Part shown: positions 57,486 through 64,000 of the stretch, in pieces
Layout of the letters: each line of letters opens with the position of its first letter
Position numbering within the stretch: the stretch's first letter is position 1
Position numbers and translations under genes: made by a program
NCBI GenBank assembly: GCA_023485685.1
Contig: JAMCZK010000038.1
Coordinates: 1-64,000 of the forward strand
Source of the DNA: Chloroflexota bacterium
Lineage (GTDB): Bacteria; Chloroflexota; Anaerolineae; Anaerolineales; UBA11579
Direction: 5' to 3'
Length of the DNA stretch: 64,000 nt
Notes under the pieces: model-generated
The model's input: only the letters and a program-made list of their open reading frames with translations
Databases searched by the model: none
What the model was told of the DNA's origin: nothing

Positions 57486-58222
57486 TTAATAAACCCACGC
57501 GCCTGCCAGGCAAGATAAAGAGCGATGGATCCGGCGACTGCCGCATTGAGTGATTCGATCTTGCCCTGCATCGGGAGCCGCAGCAAGGCATCGCAGGACT
57601 CCCGCACCAGACGCCGCATCCCCTCGCCTTCGCTGCCCACGACCAAAGCCAAGGCTCCGTCCAAGCGAACCTGGTCCAGAGGCTGGGCATTTTCGCCGCC
57701 TTCGAGGCCAATAACCCAGACGTTGGCTTTCTTTAGCTCCTCAATAGCCTGTGCCAGGTTGTGTTGGGCAATGAGAAGGTGTTCGCTGGCGCCCGAAGAA
57801 GCGTTTACCACCGCTGGGCTGACTGTCGCGGTGCGCCGCTGAGGCAGGATAACCCCGTGCACGCCGACCGCCTCGGCGGTGCGTAACAAAGTGCCCAAGT
57901 TTTGCGGATCCTGCAAGGTATCTAATAGAAGAAAAAAGGGTGGGACTGAGGAATTCCTGGCCTGATCCAATAGCTGCGAAAAGTGAGCATAGGGATATTC
58001 GTCGGCTTGCAAGGCAACACCCTGGTGACCTTCCGCCAAACCATCCAGCTCGCGGCGCGGCACCTGCTCTATTGGTAATTTCTTCTCAGTTGCGTACCGT
58101 TGAGTTTGCTCCAGGCGAGAGCTTGATTGAATCCCTTGGGCAACTTTCAGGCGATAAGCCCGCCGCTTGCCTGCGCGCAATGTCTCATAGACCGCGTTGC
58201 GGCCATAGATCCATTCTTTCAA
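57482..58222 (-). CDS. rlmB: 23S rRNA 2'-O-methyltransferase RlmB/TrmH family
   Basis: A 246-residue SPOUT methyltransferase. The N-terminal L30e-like substrate-binding domain begins WIYGRNAVYETLRAGKRRAY. The SPOUT core has LLLDTLQDPQNLGTLLRTAEAVG, LALVVGSEGEGMRRLVRESCD and PMQGKIESLNAAVAGSIALYL, the knot motifs. RlmB methylates G2251 in the P-loop of 23S rRNA. TTG start at 58220-58222, 3 bp after the cysS stop, in the cysS-rlmB order common in bacteria. Confidence 0.92.
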   Translation of the reverse strand: MKEWIYGRNAVYETLRAGKRRAYRLKVAQGIQSSSRLEQTQRYATEKKLPIEQVPRRELDGLAEGHQGVALQADEYPYAHFSQLLDQARNSSVPPFFLLLDTLQDPQNLGTLLRTAEAVGVHGVILPQRRTATVSPAVVNASSGASEHLLIAQHNLAQAIEELKKANVWVIGLEGGENAQPLDQVRLDGALALVVGSEGEGMRRLVRESCDALLRLPMQGKIESLNAAVAGSIALYLAWQARGFIK

Positions 58223-58225
58223 GGA

Positions 58226-59725
58226 CTATTCCCAGCGCCAGGAGGAGCCACCGGCGCTATCTTCCACCAGCACACCAAGTTTTGCCAACCCATCACGAAT
58301 CTGATCCGTCAGTTTCCAAAGTTTTTTGGCGCGCAGAACATCACGAATATCCAACAGCATGTCAATCAATTGGGGAGTATTTCCATTTTCTCCGCCAGCG
58401 GTCGGCCACCGTATTTCTTGCGACATTTCCGCGTCTATTTCTTTTCGCAGCTCATCGAATATTTTGAGCACCAGCCCGGCATCGAGATTCTTTTCCTGGC
58501 GTTTCAACCGAAGACCAAGCACGCCACTCAACTCGAACAAAACCGCCTGAGTACCCTGCATCTGTTCATTCGTTGCGCCTACTTCGCGCACCTGGTTAAT
58601 TTGTCGCACTAATTCAAACAGCAGCCCCAGGACTGCTGCGGTATTGAAATCGTCATCCATCGCCTCGATGAAACGGGTCCGTGTCTCCTCGGCCAGCTTA
58701 GCGAGGGCAGCCGTCTCCGTTTTCGGCGCGCCCGTGGCACCCGGTAGTGCGGGCCGCAACCCGCTGCGCAATCGCTCCAGGCCCCGCGCGGCTCCCTCGA
58801 CAATTTCGTCTCCATAGGTGAGGGGATGCCTGTAGCTGCTGTTCAACACCATCATGCGCAGCACGTCGGGTTCGTGTTTTTCCAAGAATGCCTTAATCGA
58901 AATGAGATTCCCCAATGACCGCGACATCTTCTCGCCGGAAAATTGCATCAGGCCGTTGTGCATCCAGTAGCGCGCAAACGGCTTGCCTGTGAGGCTTTCG
59001 CTTTGGGCGATTTCGTTTTCATGGTGCGGGAAAATGAGATCGTTTCCGCCGCCGTGGATATCGATCTGTTGCCCTAAATGATGGAAGACCATGGCAGAGC
59101 ATTCGATGTGCCAGCCGGGGCGGCCAGGCCCCCACGGGCTGTCCCAGGCGGGCTCGCCGGGTTTGGCGGCTTTCCACACGGCGAAATCCATGGGGTGTTC
59201 TTTGCGTTCATCCACATCGATACGAGCACCGGCATGCATGTCTTCCAAACGACGGCCGGAAAGTTTTCCGTAGTCATCGTCTTTCTCGACACGGTAGTAC
59301 ACATCCCCATCGACGACATAAGCCGCGTCATCTTCCAACAGTCGCGCCACCATGTCGATGATGTAGGGAATTTCGGCAGTTGCGCGCGGGTATACCGTTG
59401 CCGGCAGCACGCTGAGCGCTTTTAGCTGCTGGTCGTATTCTTCAATGTAACGCTCAGCCAACTCCAGAGGCGGCTCACCTTCCTGCTTGGCGCGCTGGAT
59501 GATCTTGTCATCCACGTCGGTGTAATTCATGGCGTACCTGACCTCATAGCCGCGATAAACCAGGTAGCGCCGCACGATATCGAAGACCAGGCTGGACATC
59601 CCGTGCCCGACATGCGCACCACCATAGACCGTCGGTCCGCAGACGTACATGGTGACCCTGCCTGGTTCCAGCGGTTGAAAATCTTCCGTTCGGCGCGTGA
59701 GCGTGTTGTAGATGCGCAGTGTCAT
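58226..59725 (-). CDS. cysS: Cysteinyl-tRNA synthetase
   Basis: A 499-residue class I synthetase. The HIGH motif appears as GGAHVGHG after CGPTVY, the zinc site uses Cys, His and Glu residues in CGPTVY, WHIECS and [10 protein letters not shown], and the KMSKS motif is KMSRSLGN. The C-terminal helical domain has [21 protein letters not shown]. It charges tRNA-Cys. It lies between the PIN/TRAM gene and rlmB on the same strand. Confidence 0.97.
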   Translation of the reverse strand: MTLRIYNTLTRRTEDFQPLEPGRVTMYVCGPTVYGGAHVGHGMSSLVFDIVRRYLVYRGYEVRYAMNYTDVDDKIIQRAKQEGEPPLELAERYIEEYDQQLKALSVLPATVYPRATAEIPYIIDMVARLLEDDAAYVVDGDVYYRVEKDDDYGKLSGRRLEDMHAGARIDVDERKEHPMDFAVWKAAKPGEPAWDSPWGPGRPGWHIECSAMVFHHLGQQIDIHGGGNDLIFPHHENEIAQSESLTGKPFARYWMHNGLMQFSGEKMSRSLGNLISIKAFLEKHEPDVLRMMVLNSSYRHPLTYGDEIVEGAARGLERLRSGLRPALPGATGAPKTETAALAKLAEETRTRFIEAMDDDFNTAAVLGLLFELVRQINQVREVGATNEQMQGTQAVLFELSGVLGLRLKRQEKNLDAGLVLKIFDELRKEIDAEMSQEIRWPTAGGENGNTPQLIDMLLDIRDVLRAKKLWKLTDQIRDGLAKLGVLVEDSAGGSSWRWE

Positions 59726-59749
59726 GGTAGTCCTGTCAGATATTGGAAC

Positions 59750-60835
59750 TTACTTCGCCTTACGTGAATGGCTGGGCTTGGAATCCCCTTCAGGTTTGGC
59801 AAAGATCATGCGGCCCGCGGCCGTCTGCAGCACCTTCGTCACCGAGGTTTGCACGTCCTGCCCCAACAATTCGCTGCCGTCCTGCACCACCACCATGGTG
59901 CCATCATCCAGGTAACCCACACCCTGGCGGGCCTCGCGCCCTTCTTGAATAATCCGCACGGTCAATTCTTCACCTGGCAGAAAGACCGCTTTTACAGCGT
60001 TTGCCAAATCATTGATGTTAAGAATCGTCACGCCCTGCAATTCCGCCACCCGATTCAAATTGAAATCGTTAGTAAGGATTGGCGCATGCATTTGCCGCGC
60101 CAGAATGACCAGCTTGTCATCCACCTCGCGCGTGCCCTCGACATCGATGTCACTGATGTACACCGGCAGCCGCGGATCCTTCTGCAAATTGGCTAACACC
60201 TCCAAGCCGCGGCGCCCGCGCTGGCGGCGCAGCTTGTCTCCAGAATCGGCGATGTGCTGCAACTCAGCGAGCACAAAACGCGGAATGAGTAGTGAGCCGG
60301 CCAGGAAACCTGTTCGCACGATGTCCGTAATGCGGCCATCAATAATGACGCTGGTGTCCATCAAGATGCTGCGGGTATTGTCTCCGGATTTGACGCGCGA
60401 ATCTCCACCACGGGAAGGGAGGAAACTAAACACAGAAAGGATATCGTTTTGGCGAGTGATAAAGATGGCCACCCCAAAGTAAGCCAGGATAATGGCAACA
60501 GCTATTGGTAGGATTTGGCTGAAAGGCCGCGGAAGCAAAGACAAAGGGAACGCCAGAAGACCGGCGATGACCAGACTGAGGATCAGACCAAACAGTCCAG
60601 CCAGCAAGGTCCGCGAGGACAATTGGCCCAACAGGCGCCGGGCGGCACGGATAGGGCGGAGAGTCAGCCAGGGAGTAAGCACCAACCCGGCCAGCACCCC
60701 TACCAGCGCAAACACCAGCACCCAACGTTCTGCATCAGCGGCATCCGCCATGCGGGCCAGGTTTGCCCCCAGATACAGGCCCCCCACTCCCAATACGATC
60801 ATGCCAATCAGGCGGGATACAAATTCGACGCTCAT
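59750..60835 (-). CDS. PIN/TRAM-domain membrane protein (YacL-like)
   Basis: About 361 residues: four N-terminal helices (about 10-150), a PIN domain with SILMDTSVIIDGRITDI, LVELQ-like VLAELQHIADSGD, DIDVEGTREVDDKLVILAR and LTNDFNLNRVAEL (the four acidic residues of the metal site), then a C-terminal TRAM domain (VRIIQEGREARQGVGYLDDGTMVVVQDG). YacL-type proteins are predicted RNases at the membrane. ATG at 60833-60835 (MSVEFVSRL) is chosen. First gene of the cysS-rlmB unit. Confidence 0.88.
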   Translation of the reverse strand: MSVEFVSRLIGMIVLGVGGLYLGANLARMADAADAERWVLVFALVGVLAGLVLTPWLTLRPIRAARRLLGQLSSRTLLAGLFGLILSLVIAGLLAFPLSLLPRPFSQILPIAVAIILAYFGVAIFITRQNDILSVFSFLPSRGGDSRVKSGDNTRSILMDTSVIIDGRITDIVRTGFLAGSLLIPRFVLAELQHIADSGDKLRRQRGRRGLEVLANLQKDPRLPVYISDIDVEGTREVDDKLVILARQMHAPILTNDFNLNRVAELQGVTILNINDLANAVKAVFLPGEELTVRIIQEGREARQGVGYLDDGTMVVVQDGSELLGQDVQTSVTKVLQTAAGRMIFAKPEGDSKPSHSRKAK

Positions 60836-61197
60836 AACACTCCTGAGGACCTCGGGGCCTGCGTTAAACAATTCGCGCAGACAGAGGTCTGCGCTCAAGC
60901 CAAGCACCGGGCAATTGTCCGGAGTCCCTTAGGATGACGCCTTCTGGCTCACCGCTGTTTCGTGGATGTAAAATCCATCCTAATAAGTGCTGTGCCAGCC
61001 CAAGGGCCTTGGCGTGAGGCAATAAATGCGTGTGACAATAGAAACGAAACAGCAGCAATGATCGTATCATAGTAATGATCGATCATTGCAATAATCGTAA
61101 CATGTAGGAAGGCGAGCGTCAAACAGACCCACGAAACCCAAGCTCTTATGCTGCATTGACGTAATTCTGGTAGGATAAACCCAATACGCACAAACTG
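60836..61197. promoter_or_regulatory. Divergent intergenic region with palindromic operator-like repeats
   Basis: No gene in these 360 bp. AATGATCGATCATT (61074-61087) is a perfect palindrome. Related sequences GCAATGATCGTATCAT (about 61055-61070) and GCAATAATCGTAAC (about 61088-61101) flank it. The spacing and divergent position suggest a regulator site for the thioredoxin-like gene or the PIN/TRAM unit. The binding protein is unknown. Confidence 0.5.
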
Positions 61198-62031
61198 ATG
61201 TCGAACCATATTATCAACGTAAACGAGACGGATTTCCAATCAGAGGTACTTCTTTACTCCAGCCAGCGGCCGGTAGTGGTCGACTTTTGGGCGGAGTGGT
61301 GCCTTCCTTGCCGCACCCTGGGACCCATCCTGGAAAAAATCGCCGAGGAATCCAACGGCGCTTTCCGTCTCGCAAAGTTAGACGTGGACTCCAACCCCAA
61401 AGTAGCCAACGATTACGGCGTGCGCGGCATCCCCGCAGTGAAAGCATTCCGCAATGGGCAAGTAGTTGCCGAATTCAGCGGCTTGCGGCCCGAGCCACAC
61501 GTTCGTGAGTTCCTGAACGCATTGGCGCCAGCCACCAGCGACCTGGCCGTGGGGCGTGCAGACAGCCTTCTGGCCGCCGAACACTGGTCCAAAGGCGAAG
61601 AAATCTACCGCCAAGTGCTCGACGAAAGTCCAGACCATCCTGGTGCGCTGTTGGGTCTGGCCCGCAGTCTGCTGGCGCAGGGAGCCGCCAGCCAAGCGCT
61701 GCCCATCCTGCGGGTTTTCCCAGTCAGCAAGCAATACGCCAAAGCGGAGCAACTCATTTCACTGGCCCAGGCCATAGCTGATCTGGAAAATAGCGAAACG
61801 GTCGATGAAAGCGAAGAACCACTGTCCGCGCAATACCATTCTGCGGTGCACTTGGCTAAGCGCGGCCAAATCTTCGCAGCCATGGACGGCTTGCTGGATA
61901 TTTTGCGGCAGAACAAGAAATACAAGCAAGGAGAGATCCGCAGCCTGACGCTTGGCTTATTGGGGGTGTTGGGCGACGAGAATCCACAAACACGAGCATA
62001 CCGTTCTGAATTAACAAGTTTGCTTTTTTAA
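61198..62031 (+). CDS. Thioredoxin-TPR protein (CnoX/YbbN-like)
   Basis: A 277-residue protein with a thioredoxin domain (about 1-110; VVVDFWAEWCLPCRTLGPIL, active site WCLPC, then RGIPAVKAF) and a C-terminal TPR-like helical region (about 115-277; AEHWSKGEEIYRQVLDESPDHPGALLGLARSLL). CnoX-type proteins protect substrates from oxidation and hand them to GroEL. Unlike the E. coli protein, both active-site Cys are present, so redox activity is likely. ATG at 61198. Confidence 0.9.
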   Translation: MSNHIINVNETDFQSEVLLYSSQRPVVVDFWAEWCLPCRTLGPILEKIAEESNGAFRLAKLDVDSNPKVANDYGVRGIPAVKAFRNGQVVAEFSGLRPEPHVREFLNALAPATSDLAVGRADSLLAAEHWSKGEEIYRQVLDESPDHPGALLGLARSLLAQGAASQALPILRVFPVSKQYAKAEQLISLAQAIADLENSETVDESEEPLSAQYHSAVHLAKRGQIFAAMDGLLDILRQNKKYKQGEIRSLTLGLLGVLGDENPQTRAYRSELTSLLF

Positions 62032-62059
62032 TTCGCACACATTCATCTATCATCGCCAC

Positions 62060-63301
62060 ATGACGGAAACCATGACAGAATCCTTCGAAGCCCAAGACGA
62101 CCTCGGCCTGCTCGTGGCTCGCTATTTCGATATCCAAAAGACCATCAGAGGCGGAGGCAAGTACCCCTTCCTCATTCGCTTTGTAGGCCGCTTGACCGCG
62201 GACTCCGAGCGAGCCTATACGTCGTTGAGCCGCGATCTGAAGCGTTACAAGATCACGCCGCTGTTCCTCGAGGAAAAAGATCAGCAAGTCATTCAATTGA
62301 TGCCGGCCCTGGTCAAGCCGAAGAAATCCAATCCCTGGATCAACCTGATTTTTTTCTTGCTCACCCTGGTGAGCATGCTAATGGCCGGCGCCTTATATAG
62401 CTACCAGGGCCCCGAACCCGACAGCACTTTAGGATATTTCCAGCTTGTGTGGGAGAACCTGGCCAGCGGCATCCCATTCGCCGTCAGCCTGCTGGCTATT
62501 TTGCTGGCTCACGAGTTTGGACATTATCTGGCGGCTCGCTATCACAAGACGGAAGTTACCTTACCTTATTTCCTTCCATTCCCGTTTAGCCCATTCGGAA
62601 CCTTGGGCGCATTTATTCAATTGAAGGAACCGCCGCGCAATAAGCGCGTGCTGCTAGATATCGGTATCGCCGGCCCGTTGGCGGGGCTCGTCGTCGCCAT
62701 CCCGGTATTGCTGATTGGCTTGTCGCTTTCCGAGGTGAGCCAGATTCCGGAATTCCTCCGCGCTGGGCAGGCTTATAGCTTGGAAGGAAACTCTATCCTG
62801 TATCTCTTGGCGAAATTTTTCGTCCACGGTCAGTGGCTTCCTGCTCCTGCCAGCTTCGGAAACGTTTCGCCTTTGATGTATTGGCTGCGCTACGTGTTCA
62901 CCGGGTTGCCAAGTCCCATCGGCGGCATGGATGTCATGCTGCATCCCATAGCCTGGGCTGGGTGGGCAGGTTTGCTGGTTACCGCGCTGAACCTGATCCC
63001 CGCCGGTCAATTGGATGGCGGGCACGTGTTGTATTCGTTGTTCGGCAAGAACGCCAGGTACATCCTGCCTGTCATCCTGGTGGGGCTGGGCTTATTGGGC
63101 TTCTTCTGGTCGGGCTGGTGGCTGTGGGTATTCTTAATATTAATGCTTGGCAGTTCCCACGCCCAGCCACTGGATCAGATCACCAAACTGGATGCAAGTC
63201 GCACTGCACTGGCCGTTTTCGGATTGATCGTATTTATCCTGGTGTTTGTCCCCGTCCCCCTGCAAATCATTCAAGGCCCTTCCGCAGGATTAATTCCCTA
63301 A
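62060..63301 (+). CDS. Site-2-type M50 zinc metalloprotease
   Basis: A 413-residue intramembrane protease. An N-terminal soluble domain (about 1-95) precedes helices. HEFGH (in LLAHEFGHYLAARYHKTEV) carries the zinc His pair and catalytic Glu, and LIPAGQLDGGHVLYSLFG gives the third ligand Asp. It matches cyanobacterial/EGY-like S2P proteins rather than RseP (no PDZ). Substrates could be membrane-bound anti-sigma factors. It follows the CnoX-like gene by 28 bp and converges with the LysM gene. Confidence 0.9.
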   Translation: MTETMTESFEAQDDLGLLVARYFDIQKTIRGGGKYPFLIRFVGRLTADSERAYTSLSRDLKRYKITPLFLEEKDQQVIQLMPALVKPKKSNPWINLIFFLLTLVSMLMAGALYSYQGPEPDSTLGYFQLVWENLASGIPFAVSLLAILLAHEFGHYLAARYHKTEVTLPYFLPFPFSPFGTLGAFIQLKEPPRNKRVLLDIGIAGPLAGLVVAIPVLLIGLSLSEVSQIPEFLRAGQAYSLEGNSILYLLAKFFVHGQWLPAPASFGNVSPLMYWLRYVFTGLPSPIGGMDVMLHPIAWAGWAGLLVTALNLIPAGQLDGGHVLYSLFGKNARYILPVILVGLGLLGFFWSGWWLWVFLILMLGSSHAQPLDQITKLDASRTALAVFGLIVFILVFVPVPLQIIQGPSAGLIP

Positions 63302-64000
63302 GGACGAACCTCGACTAACAAATCCACATTGACAATATCCGGACCCAGGCTGTAAACGATGAAATCGAATTCCGTTTCGCCTTCGCTTTCCCACCGCCGG
63401 AAGCCGACCATGCGGCCTTCTGCGTCGTAAGCAACTGCTAACACCCAAACGGTCGCAGCTTCCCCTTCCTGAATCTCGACGCGGCCTACAACCCTGGCGG
63501 CCAGGCCATCTTCCGAGATGTCGAAACTGGATCCCTGGATCGTCGCCGCTAAGTAATAATTCGATTCCTCCGCCAATGAAAATGCGCTCAGCAATTGTCC
63601 GCGGGCAGCCCTCCATTCTTCTGGCAGGCTGGATGAATAAGCTACCAGTGGCATCGCCCCTCCTGCTCCCAGAAGATTGAGCGGCGCGGTGGCCTCCATC
63701 GTGGTCACCAGTTCTCCATTAGCCGTAAGCAACTGGACCACCGCGGTAAGGTTTTCTACGCTGACGGCCAGCGTATTCTCAACAGGGAGAAAACACCACA
63801 ACTCCCCTGCAGCCGAGGCATAGCACCTGGTTTCGCCAACTGCTAAAGGGACAGGGGTCGGGGTTGGGATGCTGGCTACGGCGGTTCCACCCGCCACCGG
63901 CAGCAACAATGTGGTACCGGGCGTAAGCAGCTGTGGATCCGCATCGGGATTGGCGGCCATCAAAGCGTCCAGGCTGATGCCTAATCGGGCGGCGATAGTA
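63298..64000 (-). CDS. LysM-domain secreted protein, 5' end outside the window
   Basis: The frame is open to the window edge and encodes TIAARLGISLDALMAANPDA, then LLTPGTTLLLPV: the second half of a LysM module that binds peptidoglycan or chitin. A Pro/Thr linker (SIPTPTPVPLAV) leads to a C-terminal domain of about 170 residues (ETRCYASAAGELWCFLPVENTL) with two Cys. The signal peptide and any further LysM copies must lie beyond 64000. Its stop overlaps the M50 gene stop by 4 bp. Confidence 0.85.
   Translation of the reverse strand, partial: TIAARLGISLDALMAANPDADPQLLTPGTTLLLPVAGGTAVASIPTPTPVPLAVGETRCYASAAGELWCFLPVENTLAVSVENLTAVVQLLTANGELVTTMEATAPLNLLGAGGAMPLVAYSSSLPEEWRAARGQLLSAFSLAEESNYYLAATIQGSSFDISEDGLAARVVGRVEIQEGEAATVWVLAVAYDAEGRMVGFRRWESEGETEFDFIVYSLGPDIVNVDLLVEVRP

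Overview
The window looks like a chromosomal segment of an anaerobe- or soil-type Chloroflexota, most probably Anaerolineae. This is inferred from gene content and style: Pro/Thr-rich surface proteins with sortase-like IPVTG signals, a cyanobacterial/Chloroflexota-style M50 protease, NurA/HerA, many LysM/LCP/CapA-type envelope genes, and very frequent short palindromic and tandem repeats between and inside genes. No rRNA gene or species marker allows a firmer name. Base composition is mostly GC-rich, with AT-richer islands at about 28.4-32.5 kb and 43.7-45.1 kb that look acquired.

Layout. 0-8 kb: the end of an IS3-type transposase, a small membrane protein, a sortase, a large Pro/Thr-repeat surface protein with its response regulator, and a TadE/TadG-like trio. 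8-12 kb: an ABC-2 exporter (one ATPase, two permeases). 12-15 kb: a mobile patch with HicBA, lipoprotein leader fragments, a REP-associated tyrosine transposase and an AadE-like adenylyltransferase. 15-18.6 kb: pyruvate dehydrogenase E1alpha-E1beta-E2. 18.6-23.7 kb: MORN-type protein, LCP protein, small lipoprotein, ECF sigma factor with a membrane partner, and a hypothetical gene.

23.8-32.5 kb is the most interesting accessory region. NurA nuclease, a predicted HAS-barrel-like protein and HerA ATPase lie in one direction, interrupted by a GIY-YIG gene embedded in arrays of inverted-repeat elements. They are followed by a type II restriction-modification pair (each gene with one apparent single-base deletion), a small Cys protein, a wHTH remnant and a two-gene RelA/SpoT-domain module. 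32.6-38 kb: MarR regulator and drug exporter sharing one palindromic operator, then phospholipid genes (a PEMT/ICMT-like methyltransferase, phosphatidylserine decarboxylase, phosphatidylserine synthase) and a YdjM-like membrane protein. 38.5-45.4 kb: MazEF, SDR, TspO-like protein, diguanylate cyclase, CapA, a glycosyltransferase-like membrane protein and a truncated DUF1028 gene. 45.9-51.2 kb: TIM-barrel-like protein, NUDIX, membrane protein, lytic transglycosylase and a two-component system.

51.2-60.9 kb is the conserved core, all on the minus strand: PIN/TRAM-cysS-rlmB-DUF1232, tRNA-Thr(UGU), tRNA-Tyr, tRNA-Thr(GGU), tuf, rpmG, tRNA-Trp, secE, nusG, rplK, rplA, L10 leader, rplJ, rplL. The tail holds a thioredoxin/TPR protein, an M50 protease and a LysM protein cut by the window end.

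A theme across the window is repeat invasion. Degenerate 7-nt and 8-nt tandem arrays, GTCATTGCGAG-type inverted-repeat elements, and AACCTTGCGAAGG and GGGACAGGTTT palindromes occur between genes, and several copies lie in frame inside coding sequences (RAYT, PDH E2 linker, the 23.1-kb gene, HerA).
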